Assembly: GCF_001908105.1 (NCBI RefSeq)
Contig: NZ_MKGQ01000002.1
Span: 319,190-349,854, forward strand
Direction of reading: 5' to 3'
From: Xenorhabdus eapokensis
GTDB taxonomy: Bacteria; Pseudomonadota; Gammaproteobacteria; Enterobacterales; Enterobacteriaceae
DNA length: 30,665 nucleotides
Shown: positions 16,186-23,530 of the stretch, one piece after another
Numbering within the stretch: the first letter of the stretch is position 1
Layout of the letters: every line of letters begins with the position of its first letter
Notes under the pieces: generated by a model
What the model was told of the DNA's origin: nothing
Database searches by the model: none
Seen by the model: only the letters and a program-made list of their open reading frames with translations
Made by a program: the position numbers and the translations under genes

Positions 16186-16221
16186 ATGAGTACCCTTAAT
16201 AAGCACAAAACAGATAGATAA
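16186..16221 (+). CDS. leader peptide of the cmlA-like gene
   Basis: 11-residue ORF M-S-T-L-N-K-H-K-T-D-R with AGGA upstream (16173-16176). The stop codon directly abuts a 12-bp stem hairpin. cmlA genes are known to be induced by chloramphenicol through translational attenuation with a short leader peptide beginning M-S-T; the same layout and a similar sequence are seen here. Expected role: ribosome stalling changes mRNA folding and frees the exporter's ribosome binding site. Confidence 0.7.
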   Translation: MSTLNKHKTDR

Positions 16222-16256
16222 GCCGCAGCAACCACAGTTTTTTCGGTTGTTGCGGC
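16222..16256 (+). promoter_or_regulatory. attenuator-type hairpin between leader and cmlA-like gene
   Basis: GCCGCAGCAACC (16222-16233) pairs with GGTTGTTGCGGC (16245-16256), one G-U. The right arm GCGGC could alternatively pair with GCCGC near 16284. TCCT and AGGA around 16295-16309 could close a small hairpin over the ribosome binding site of the exporter. Confidence 0.6.
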
Positions 16257-16319
16257 GTTCTCAAGAAGCATTTAATTTATGAGCATGCCGCCAAATCCTT
16301 AACTTTAGGAGATGGATTC

Positions 16320-17516
16320 GTGCAATCAAAAGATTTTTTCTGGCAATATTCTCTTACCGCTACAATATTACTGTTATCCCCATTCAACTTACTGGCATCA
16401 CTGGCTATGGATATGTATCTGCCCGTAATGCCTTTCATCGCTGATGCACTTGGTGCCGGATCAGGAACTATCCAACTAACGCTGACTGTGTATATGGTCC
16501 TGTTAGGGGTCGGTCAGCTTCTATTTGGCCCGTTGTCTGATAGATTCGGCCGCCGTCCTGTTTTGCTTAGCGGTGGAATTGCTTACACGGTTGCTTCATT
16601 CGGCCTTGCGATAACTTCCTCACCAGAAGTTTTTTTGGGCTTCCGCATTATTCAAGCTTGTGGGGCTTCAGCATGTCTCGTAACCATGTTCGCGGCTGTA
16701 CGCGATATCTATTCGGGTCGTAAAGAAATCAATGTGATCTATGGTTTGCTTGGCTCTATGCTTGCTATGGTTCCGGCAGTCGCTCCTTTGCTCGGAACGT
16801 TGGTTGACATTTGGTTGGGGTGGCGCGCAATCTTTGGTTTATTAGGATGTGCAATGGCGGTGGCGGTTATTGTGACCTGGAAATTCTGTCCAGAAACTCG
16901 GCGGCAACAGACAGCAGATTTACAGTGGCCACAACTACTGCTTCCTGTAAAACGACTGCATTTTTGGTTGTACACACTTTGCTACAGTGCAGGGTTGGGG
17001 AGTTTCTTCGTCTTCTTTTCAACTGCCCCCTGGATAATGATGAACCGACAAGGATTATCACAAACGACGTTCAGCTTGCTATTTGCAACTGTAGCTATCG
17101 CAATGATGGTGACTGCGCGAAGTGTGGGAAGTTTGATTCCCCGATGGGGAATACTAAGCACATTACGGCTGGCAATGTTCTGCCTGGTGGCAGGAGCGCT
17201 GTTGCTGTCTGTTGGAGAAATGCTCATGCCTGAGTCGGTATTTGGCTTTATCGTCCCAATGTGGTTTGTCGGTGTTGGGATCTCTATGGCGATCTCAGTA
17301 GCACCTAATGGCGCTCTACAAGGTTTTGAGCATATGGCTGGAACTGCAACAGCATTCTACTCCTGTCTGGGAGGATTATTGTTGGGGATAGGTGGAACAT
17401 TCACCATTACACTTTTACCCAATGCCACTACCTGGCCGATTATCGTTTATTGCCTGGTTTTGGCGACAGGAGTACTTTGTCTGTCCTACTTTGTGACACG
17501 GATGACTTCTTTTTGA
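16320..17516 (+). CDS. cmlA: CmlA-type chloramphenicol efflux transporter (MFS)
   Basis: 398-residue drug:proton antiporter of the DHA1 family, inner membrane, 12 predicted helices. Identity to CmlA is obvious throughout: MDMYLPVMPFIADALG, GPLSDRFGRRPVLLSGG (motif A), FRIIQACGASACLV, NVIYGLLGSMLAMVPAV, FWLYTLCYSAGLGSFFVFFS and ISVAPNGALQGFEHMAGT. The start is GTG at 16320 (M-Q-S-K-D-F-F-W), with AGGAGA upstream; CmlA1 begins similarly. The CmlA tail of ~20 residues is lacking. It is likely inducible by chloramphenicol through the leader/hairpin. It lies beside IS scars and is visibly richer in G+C than its neighbours, suggesting recent acquisition. The gene is not associated with an integron here. 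Confidence 0.9.
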   Translation: MQSKDFFWQYSLTATILLLSPFNLLASLAMDMYLPVMPFIADALGAGSGTIQLTLTVYMVLLGVGQLLFGPLSDRFGRRPVLLSGGIAYTVASFGLAITSSPEVFLGFRIIQACGASACLVTMFAAVRDIYSGRKEINVIYGLLGSMLAMVPAVAPLLGTLVDIWLGWRAIFGLLGCAMAVAVIVTWKFCPETRRQQTADLQWPQLLLPVKRLHFWLYTLCYSAGLGSFFVFFSTAPWIMMNRQGLSQTTFSLLFATVAIAMMVTARSVGSLIPRWGILSTLRLAMFCLVAGALLLSVGEMLMPESVFGFIVPMWFVGVGISMAISVAPNGALQGFEHMAGTATAFYSCLGGLLLGIGGTFTITLLPNATTWPIIVYCLVLATGVLCLSYFVTRMTSF

Positions 17517-17560
17517 GGATTAGTGTCGTGTTTCCTGAGAGTACGATGTTACTATTTAAG

Positions 17561-17585
17561 CCTCGCGTTTGCGGGGTTTTTTAGT
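17561..17585 (+). terminator. rho-independent terminator of the cmlA-like gene
   Basis: CCTCGC, loop GTTT, GCGGGG, then TTTTTT (17577-17582). One T-G pair in the stem. Confidence 0.85.
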
Positions 17586-17611
17586 TTTTATCCGTTAATT
17601 TATTGATTTTA

Positions 17612-17719
17612 TTAAATCGATATCCCAGAGAATGACATAAATCCAAGTGACATAAGGCCGACAGTGATAAAAGTGATACCTAACCCCCTCAATCCCTTGG
17701 GTATATTTGAATATTTCAT
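17612..17719 (-). CDS. 35-residue hydrophobic small protein
   Basis: Starts [12 protein letters not shown], with one predicted membrane helix ([17 protein letters not shown]). A short positively charged N-terminus before the helix is typical of small inner-membrane proteins or holin-like peptides. The ribosome binding site is weak (CGAGAAAA). It lies directly downstream of the cI gene in the same orientation. I do not recognise the family. Confidence 0.45.
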   Translation of the reverse strand: MKYSNIPKGLRGLGITFITVGLMSLGFMSFSGISI

Positions 17720-17892
17720 TTTTTCTCGTAGTCCGGCCACAGGGCAATAATCGCTAGCATCCAGCTAATGCCACAACCTCTTTGAGTATGTAATTATAAA
17801 TTAAATGTTTCACGACTCGATCGGGGTTGAATAACACTCTATAGTTTGTTTAATCAATATATTAGGTTGATTTTATAACAAAAAACAGTGTG

Positions 17893-18606
17893 TTAAGGCA
17901 ACTCCCCGACTCTGGCTTCCACAACTACGCCAACAATATGTACATGATTATTAAGGGGGATCATATTGTACTGGGGATTCAATGGCTTTAAAAACATATC
18001 ATATCCTTCCGTAATCAGTTGCTTGAAAGTCAGTTCCTTCTCTCCATTGAGCTTTGCTACGACTAAATTGCTAGGAGTTGGCTTTACTTCTGGGTCAACT
18101 AAAATGATCATACCCTGCGGTATGCTTAGTCCATTCGGCGATACCATTGAATCACCTTTTACTTCCAGCCAAAAAGCACGTTGTGAACATTCAATACAGG
18201 TTTTATATGCCTTTGTCGTATGGCTTGTTTGGTATTTTTGTGTAGGTTCTTCGCACCAATTACCTGCATTTACCCAATCGAGTAGTGGGTATTGCTTATG
18301 TAGGAGCATATGACTGGCAAATCCAGCATCATCACCATAGAGAACAGAGACAAGTTTTCTGGCCTGTTTATCCAGTGATGGGCTGAAATCTGCGATTTGG
18401 ACTTCCAATTTTTGGGCAAAATAGACCGCTATCTCCAAGTTAAGGGCGTTTATCCCATTGAGATAGTGTGAAATTGCACTTTGTGTTTTGCCGATTTCTT
18501 CTGCGAGCGTTTCCTGAGAGATACCGAGCTGCTTTTTCTTGGACTCAAATAGCTCTTTTAAACGTACTGAATCTGCAAGTTGTTCTGCTGAGAGTTTCTT
18601 TTTCAT
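17893..18606 (-). CDS. lambda CI-like prophage repressor (HTH-XRE + S24 peptidase)
   Basis: 237 residues. The N-terminal helix-turn-helix (about 25-55: LGISQETLAEEIGKTQSAIS) binds operators. The C-terminal domain is a LexA-type autoprotease with Ser153 in VKGDSMVSP, Lys195 in LTFKQLI and the Ala114-Gly115 cleavage site in LDWVNAGNW, all aligned with lambda CI. It should repress cro and itself and be cleaved during the SOS response. It is divergent from cro with a ~100-bp operator region between. No lytic genes follow in the window, so it is the switch of a decayed or largely deleted prophage. Confidence 0.95.
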   Translation of the reverse strand: MKKKLSAEQLADSVRLKELFESKKKQLGISQETLAEEIGKTQSAISHYLNGINALNLEIAVYFAQKLEVQIADFSPSLDKQARKLVSVLYGDDAGFASHMLLHKQYPLLDWVNAGNWCEEPTQKYQTSHTTKAYKTCIECSQRAFWLEVKGDSMVSPNGLSIPQGMIILVDPEVKPTPSNLVVAKLNGEKELTFKQLITEGYDMFLKPLNPQYNMIPLNNHVHIVGVVVEARVGELP

Positions 18607-18617
18607 GGACTCATTTT

Positions 18618-18673
18618 AATACCAATGCTATTAAAATGATAAATACTAAAAGTATTGAAATATTTAGTACTTT
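18618..18673. promoter_or_regulatory. CI/Cro operators between cI and cro
   Basis: Three related sites: AATACCAATGCTATT (18618-18632), the perfect palindrome AATACTAAAAGTATT (18642-18656) and AATATTTAGTACTTT (18659-18673). Three spaced operators are the lambda OR layout. They cover the region where both divergent promoters must lie. Confidence 0.7.
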
Positions 18674-18706
18674 AGATATTATTTTTAAGAGAGAAGGAGG
18701 AAACGT

Positions 18707-18904
18707 ATGGAAAAAATCCCATTATCAGAATATGTAAAGTTGAATGGACAAGTTAAAGCAGCACGTTTAATTGGAGTTCATCAAACAGCGATCAGTAAGG
18801 CATTGCGTTCAGGGCGAAAAATATTTTTGATTCGTCAGGAAGATGGAACTTACAAAGCTGAAGAATGCCGCCCGTTCCCTAGCCAAAAGCAAGGTGTATT
18901 GTGA
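18707..18904 (+). CDS. lambda Cro-like repressor
   Basis: 65 residues with clear lambda Cro similarity: L-S-E-Y-V-K-L-N-G-Q-V-K-A-A, the HTH AARLIGVHQTAISKALRSG, RKIFLIRQEDGTYKAEE and the C-terminal RPFPSQK. A strong ribosome binding site (GAAGGAGG) lies ahead of the ATG. It opposes CI at the operators to the left. Confidence 0.93.
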   Translation: MEKIPLSEYVKLNGQVKAARLIGVHQTAISKALRSGRKIFLIRQEDGTYKAEECRPFPSQKQGVL

Positions 18905-19014
18905 AGAGCGAAGATATCAGAAGTACGATTAATTCATCTCTATTATAGGTTGAACTTAATTATCTCACTGATTTTATTAAAGTGTTTTTTGTGTATATTG
19001 CTGGGGGAGAAAAC

Positions 19015-19467
19015 GTGAACTCTAACATTGGTTTTTACTTCAGAGCGATAGGGAGCATTCTTGACATTATGCCCGTAAATGATTACCGCAATGCTTTAGA
19101 CGCTGATTCATCAGATGGATATTTGCTTGAAAGTAAAGAGATATCTCATTGTCCTGATTCATTTCCGTCCCCTGAAGTATTAAAGAGTTATGAATCAATT
19201 TTGCCGGGTTATACCGAAAGAGTATTTACTCTTAGAGAAAAAGAGCAGGTTTTTCAACATGAAAAGCAGAATAAGGCGTTGAATGGATTGATAAACAGGG
19301 ATAGACGAGGGCAATGGATGGGATTTTCCATTACTATATTTATCTTAATCATTGCAACGGTTTTTGCTTTTAGAGGAGAAATGTTATTTGCTGGTACTTT
19401 AATCACTATTGATTTGGTGGGGCTGGTTTCTGTATTTGCTATTGGTCGTAAATTGAATATTAAATAA
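19015..19467 (+). CDS. DUF2335 membrane protein (prophage-associated)
   Basis: 150 residues from GTG 19015, which follows GGGGGAG at good spacing; an open extension to 18982 has no ribosome binding site. The family pattern is present: PSPEVLKSYESILPG near residue 60, a charged helix, RDRRGQWMG, then two membrane helices ending in IDLVGLVSVFAIGRKL. DUF2335 proteins are common beside prophage immunity genes; their function is unknown, though exclusion or membrane sensing has been suspected. Confidence 0.8.
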   Translation: MNSNIGFYFRAIGSILDIMPVNDYRNALDADSSDGYLLESKEISHCPDSFPSPEVLKSYESILPGYTERVFTLREKEQVFQHEKQNKALNGLINRDRRGQWMGFSITIFILIIATVFAFRGEMLFAGTLITIDLVGLVSVFAIGRKLNIK

Positions 19468-19585
19468 TCTCAGAATAATAAAAATCTTTATTTAAAGAAC
19501 ATATAATGATTTTTATTGTTTTTATACCATATCAATTAAACTGATATGATATGCATCGACAAACATAAAATAATTTGTATTAACC

Positions 19586-20041
19586 AAATCTTGTTTAAGT
19601 CAGTGGTATCCGGCTCCATTTACTGTTGATAATATAGAATATGCCAGTGCGGAACACTATATGATGGCAGGGAAAGCCCGTTTATTTAATGATCACGAAG
19701 TGCTGAAAAAAATTATCAATGCTAAAAATCCAGGTGCGGCAAAAGCATACGGGCGTGAAATACGCGGGTTTAACCAGTCAATTTGGGATGAGTATCGATT
19801 AAATATAGTGATTGAAGGAAACTTAGCGAAGTTTTCCCAAAACAAGCCGTTGGCAGAGTTTTTATTGAATACAGGGGATAAAATATTAGTTGAGGCCAGT
19901 CCTGTTGACCGCATTTGGGGGATCGGATTATCAGAAAATGCCCTTAACATTAATAATCCTTTGATGTGGGATGGCCTTAACTTACTAGGGTTTGCATTAA
20001 TGGCTGTGCGCGATAAGTTAAAAGTACAAGCTAAGATATAG
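19586..20041 (+). pseudogene. NADAR/YbiA-family N-glycosidase, 5'-truncated
   Basis: NADAR proteins hydrolyse N-glycosidic bonds (YbiA acts on early riboflavin intermediates; others remove ADP-ribose from guanine). The match starts at about 19595 (L-S-Q-W-Y-P-A-P-F-T-V-D), includes SAEHYMMAGKARLF with the catalytic Glu, and runs to the family C-terminus (DKILVEASPVDRIWGIG ... NLLGFALMAVRDKL). Upstream the frame hits TAA at 19571 and has no ATG, GTG or TTG start, and the first ~12-15 family residues (F-Y-G region) are absent. Starting at ATG 19661 would lose the catalytic Glu. Hence probably inactive. Confidence 0.8.
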
Positions 20042-20072
20042 AGCCCTATCTGATAGGCTCTATATTTTTTTA
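20036..20072 (+). terminator. strong rho-independent terminator
   Basis: ATATAGAGCC (20036-20045), a 10-nt loop, GGCTCTATAT (20056-20065), then a T-run. It closes the NADAR remnant and separates the prophage block from the hydrolase cluster. Confidence 0.9.
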
Positions 20073-20133
20073 TTGTTTTACTTGGGGGATTTTTGTTGTA
20101 GTTTATAATCTAATCAATTAAAGGAACTTCATC

Positions 20134-20889
20134 TTGTCTGATTCAGTTTTATTTTCTGCGAGTAAAAAGCCAGAGGCTGGGGCACAGCTATTATTTTTTC
20201 ATCACGCCGGAGGCTCTTGTTTTCCCTACATTGAGCTGGCTCACAAGTTATCGGAATTTATTGAAGTTTATTGTTTTGAGCTTACAGGCAGGGGAATGCG
20301 TGTTTCAGAGCCTTTTCAGGTGGATGTTGAAACTGTTTTGTCCGATATCCTTGCTGAAATAAAGCGTTTAAGGTTAGGAGAGGATAAACCTTTATTATTG
20401 TTTGGGCACAGTTTGGGGGCGGAACTGGCTTATCAGGTCGCTTGTCGGCTGGAGAGTGAATTACCAGAAAAGCAATTAGCACTTATTATCTCTGCCCGTG
20501 GTTTTATTGATTCCGAAGGGTTCAAAAATAAGCCATGTGAGGAATATTCTGATTCTTATATCTTGAATATCCTTGAGCAATGTGGAGGAACACCGGCAGG
20601 TGTTCTTGCTAACCCCGAATTACGCAATTATGTGATCGAAACAATGAAAAACGATCTCATTTTGTTAGATTCTTTGTCTCTATTACCGAAGGTAAAGTTG
20701 AATATCCCAACCTATGTGATAGGAGGTGATCGGGATAATAGGGTTCCTGTTTCTCGTTTGGCGGAATGGTGGCGAGTGTTACCTGTGCCGATCAAACAAC
20801 AGATTTTCACAGGAGGGCATTTTTACTTGTTTAATAATCATTCAGTGATTTCTTGGCTCGAAAAACAGGCCAGAGAACTAGCAGGATAA
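20134..20889 (+). CDS. type II (editing) thioesterase
   Basis: 251-residue alpha/beta hydrolase of the GrsT/SrfAD family, which removes wrong or stalled acyl groups from carrier proteins of NRPS/PKS lines. Visible: FFHHAGGSCFPY near residue 21, nucleophile Ser93 in LLFGHSLGAELAY, Asp near 199-201 in VIGGDRDNRV and His229 in FTGGHFYL. The start is TTG 20134 with AAGGAAC about 9 nt upstream. No NRPS or PKS gene is in the window, so it either serves a distant cluster or has a new partner. It is followed by two further hydrolases in the same direction. Confidence 0.9.
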   Translation: MSDSVLFSASKKPEAGAQLLFFHHAGGSCFPYIELAHKLSEFIEVYCFELTGRGMRVSEPFQVDVETVLSDILAEIKRLRLGEDKPLLLFGHSLGAELAYQVACRLESELPEKQLALIISARGFIDSEGFKNKPCEEYSDSYILNILEQCGGTPAGVLANPELRNYVIETMKNDLILLDSLSLLPKVKLNIPTYVIGGDRDNRVPVSRLAEWWRVLPVPIKQQIFTGGHFYLFNNHSVISWLEKQARELAG

Positions 20890-20981
20890 GACACAGATTA
20901 TAATCTAATAGCAAATCAGCAAGTTGAAAGCTTCAGGGTATCAGTACCTAAAAATAGATAACATGCTATAACGGAGCAGCA

Positions 20982-21809
20982 ATGATTAAATATCAGGAAA
21001 AGAAAATCACTGTTAATGATGCTCAATTGATGTATCTCCATAATCATGAGAATAATAAAACCCCTTTATTGTTTCTGCATGGTGCGTTGGCTGATGGTTA
21101 TATGTGGTATCAACATATGATTGAGCTGGAGGATACAGTGTCGCCAATGGCTTTGAGCCTGCGTCATTTTGGAGACTCTGCAAAAGTGGGTAACTTTGGT
21201 ATTGAAACTCATGCCAATGATGTTATAGAAATTATCCGTAAAATAGGCTGTTCTCCGTTACATCTGGTCGCATGGTCGTATGGCGCTGATGTAGCATTAT
21301 TGGCAGCATTAAAAGCACCTGAATTGTTCCGTAGTCTTTTTCTTTATGAGCTTGGATATCCCTCTTATTTAACTGAGGATGAATTAGCGCTATTTATGGT
21401 AGATGCTCAAGCTATGTTTGGCCCCTTATTTACGTCAATAGGAACAAGAAAACTACCTGAGATGGTGGAAATTCTGATTGATGGTTCAGGAAATCAAAAA
21501 GGATATTTTGCATCACAACCGGAAGCGGTGCGTATGGCTCAATTAACCCAGGCACATACGGTAATTAATCAATTGAATCAGCAAGAGAAACCGGATATAA
21601 GCGTAAGCGCTCTGGCGACGATAAAATTACCAGTACATGTTGCTTATGGAGAATACTCTCGTCCGTTATTTCAACTTGTTAGTGCATCAGCAGCAAGAAA
21701 TATTTCCAATTGCCAATCGGAAATTGTCACAGGGGTAACGCATATGTTTCCTATAGAACAACCCGCCACGTTTAGCGCAAGGGTAAAAAATTTTGTTCGG
21801 AATGTATGA
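20982..21809 (+). CDS. alpha/beta hydrolase
   Basis: 275 residues. Oxyanion-hole motif LLFLHGALADGYMW near residue 30, nucleophile Ser99 in LVAWSYGADVAL, a probable acid in VAYGEYSRPLF and catalytic His254 in GVTHMFPIEQP. No signal peptide, so cytoplasmic. GGAG lies 5 nt before ATG. The substrate is not predictable; the fold family includes esterases, lactonases and C-C hydrolases. The next gene begins within about 40 bases, suggesting one operon. Confidence 0.8.
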   Translation: MIKYQEKKITVNDAQLMYLHNHENNKTPLLFLHGALADGYMWYQHMIELEDTVSPMALSLRHFGDSAKVGNFGIETHANDVIEIIRKIGCSPLHLVAWSYGADVALLAALKAPELFRSLFLYELGYPSYLTEDELALFMVDAQAMFGPLFTSIGTRKLPEMVEILIDGSGNQKGYFASQPEAVRMAQLTQAHTVINQLNQQEKPDISVSALATIKLPVHVAYGEYSRPLFQLVSASAARNISNCQSEIVTGVTHMFPIEQPATFSARVKNFVRNV

Positions 21810-21847
21810 GTTAAGTGATAGATAATTTATTAAATAGGGGAAAATTA

Positions 21848-22450
21848 GTGATATCAGAAAAAATAAGTGATCAAGGGCGGTTTTCGGGCAAAAAAATAAT
21901 TATTGTTCATGGATATACTGCTTCACCTTCATCACATTGGTTTCCTTGGTTAAAAGAGAAACTTACTGAACAGGGTGCGGAGGTTATCATACCTACAATG
22001 CCTGATACATCATCTCCTAAACCTGAATCATGGGCAAATATGCTGATAGATATCGTGCCTGAGATAGATAAAAACTCGATTTTTATCGGTCATAGTCTCG
22101 GTTGTATCACGCTATTGCGGCATTTAGAATCGATGCGTTTTCAACATCTTCATATTGGTGGATATATTTTGGTTTCTGGATTTGACTCTCCTCAAATTAC
22201 TTTACCAGAATTAGATCCTTTTACTGTTGAACCATTAGATTATGCTTTCTTGCGCGAGATAACCGGACACCGTTTTTCACTTATTTCTTCTAATGATGAA
22301 ATTGTTTCTCCGCAATCCTCCCAGGCTTTGGCTCATTCTTTGCAAACAGAAGTGATTAATATTGCTAATGGCGGACATTTCCTTGATAGGGATGGATTCA
22401 CTCGTTTGTTACCTGTTTATGATATTCTGGAAAACATGCTATCAGAATAA
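21848..22450 (+). CDS. RBBP9/YdeN-family serine hydrolase
   Basis: 200 residues from GTG 21848, which has AGGGGAAA at correct spacing; a GTG at 21815 is possible but lacks one. Family features: KKIIIVHGYTASPSSHWFPWL near residue 15, TMPDTSSPKPESW, nucleophile Ser83 in FIGHSLGCITLLRHL, Asp in SSNDEIVSP, and His in IANGGHFLDRDGF. Small cytoplasmic hydrolases of this family are found across bacteria and human RBBP9; the natural substrates are mostly unknown. Confidence 0.85.
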   Translation: MISEKISDQGRFSGKKIIIVHGYTASPSSHWFPWLKEKLTEQGAEVIIPTMPDTSSPKPESWANMLIDIVPEIDKNSIFIGHSLGCITLLRHLESMRFQHLHIGGYILVSGFDSPQITLPELDPFTVEPLDYAFLREITGHRFSLISSNDEIVSPQSSQALAHSLQTEVINIANGGHFLDRDGFTRLLPVYDILENMLSE

Positions 22451-22475
22451 GCATAGATAAATGGTATCTTCCAAT

Positions 22476-22504
22476 CCTCCAGTTTATTAGTTTTATTCTG
22501 GAGG
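22476..22504 (+). promoter_or_regulatory. hairpin covering the ribosome binding site of the 44-codon ORF
   Basis: CCTCCAG (22476-22482) is exactly complementary to CTGGAGG (22498-22504); the latter contains the GGAGG of the next ORF. It may be a translational switch or a terminator remnant of the hydrolase operon (no T-run follows). Confidence 0.5.
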
Positions 22505-22509
22505 GTGAT

Positions 22510-22644
22510 ATGAAATATAAAAGACCAGTGAGTTATTTTAAATATAGTTTCTTGGCTATAAAGTTTGACTATATTCAAAAACAGAAACAATATAAAAATA
22601 TATTTAGGAAGGCTTTTTATTATGTTATTTGGAGTCTTATGTGA
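22510..22644 (+). CDS. 44-residue basic small protein
   Basis: Starts M-K-Y-K-R-P-V-S-Y-F-K-Y, rich in Lys, Tyr and Phe, no clear membrane helix. It has an excellent ribosome binding site (GGAGGG, 5-6 nt spacing) that is partly sequestered in a hairpin. It lies 26 bases ahead of the PL14-like gene. Family not recognised; it could be a leader ORF for the lyase gene. Confidence 0.45.
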   Translation: MKYKRPVSYFKYSFLAIKFDYIQKQKQYKNIFRKAFYYVIWSLM

Positions 22645-22670
22645 AAATATAATATACTAAGGAGTTTATT

Positions 22671-23450
22671 ATGGTGCCAATTCATTCCTCTCTTATATCT
22701 AATGCAAATAATGATGATTTGACTAATGTAAATTTTGCACACAAGATAGGGCAATACTCTGCCAAGGATTTCAAATCTGATTGGGGTATTTCACCGACAT
22801 TATCGTCTGGTCTTCGTCAGGGAAGATTAAATATTGTTATTGATCCTCAAGATGATAATAACAAAGTGTTAGAACTCACTTATCTTGCTAATGCTGTTGG
22901 TTCTGAGGCTGCTACCGCATTCAATGCACCGATTAATGGTCAGCATGAAGCATTATGGTTACAGTATAGGGTGATGTTCAGTAAAGAATTTATGTGGATT
23001 AAAGGTGGAAAATTGCCAGGGTTAGCTGGTGGCGATCATCCATCAGGTTGTATTGATAATAATAGTTTCGATGGTTTCAGCAGTCGTTTGATGTGGAGAA
23101 AAGCCGGTGAATTATTTGGTTATCTCTATTACCCGGAAAAAAATGAGCAATGTGGCGATTACGTTAAATTAGCAACCTATTTAAAGAAAAATATTTGGTA
23201 TACTCTAACACAATATATAAAGCTGAATAGTATCGGTAAGCATAATGGTATTTATATCCAATATGTCGATAATCAACAAGTTTTTAGAACGGATAATCTT
23301 AAGTTGAGAAACAAAAATGATGTTTTTATTGATGCAATAAAATGGAGCTCTTTTTTTGGTGGTTCTACGCTAGATTGGGCGCCACCAGTGGAACAATATG
23401 CTTATTTTGATGATTTTATTGTTAGTGTAGAACGGCCTGATAACGTTTAA
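22671..23450 (+). CDS. PL14-like polysaccharide lyase
   Basis: 259 residues, beta-jelly-roll lyase. PL14 features: LWLQYRVMFSKEFMWIKGGK, LPGLAGG, FSSRLMWRKAGELFGYLYYP, NGIYIQYVDNQQVF, and the C-terminal FFGGSTLDWAPPVEQYAYFDDF. PL14 enzymes cleave uronate-containing polysaccharides (alginate, glucuronan) by beta-elimination. No signal peptide is visible (M-V-P-I-H-S-S), so export would need another route. AAGGAG precedes ATG with good spacing. It is unusual in an enteric bacterium and lies near the hydrolase genes; fungal and algal-virus relatives are known. Confidence 0.75.
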   Translation: MVPIHSSLISNANNDDLTNVNFAHKIGQYSAKDFKSDWGISPTLSSGLRQGRLNIVIDPQDDNNKVLELTYLANAVGSEAATAFNAPINGQHEALWLQYRVMFSKEFMWIKGGKLPGLAGGDHPSGCIDNNSFDGFSSRLMWRKAGELFGYLYYPEKNEQCGDYVKLATYLKKNIWYTLTQYIKLNSIGKHNGIYIQYVDNQQVFRTDNLKLRNKNDVFIDAIKWSSFFGGSTLDWAPPVEQYAYFDDFIVSVERPDNV

Positions 23451-23530
23451 TATGTTGGGGATAACGATGACCAGACGAAATAGTATGCCATAAAATATGA
23501 GAATAACTTTTCAACATTAGGGTAGATATT

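Noticed and set aside
16811..17233. 140-codon open frame overlapping the cmlA-like gene
   Set aside because: No family similarity or ribosome binding site. The overlapping frame is a clear MFS transporter, so this is a coding shadow.
19520..19560. Short palindrome ATATCA/TGATAT before the NADAR remnant
   Set aside because: Six-base arms in A+T-rich DNA; no stronger evidence for an operator.
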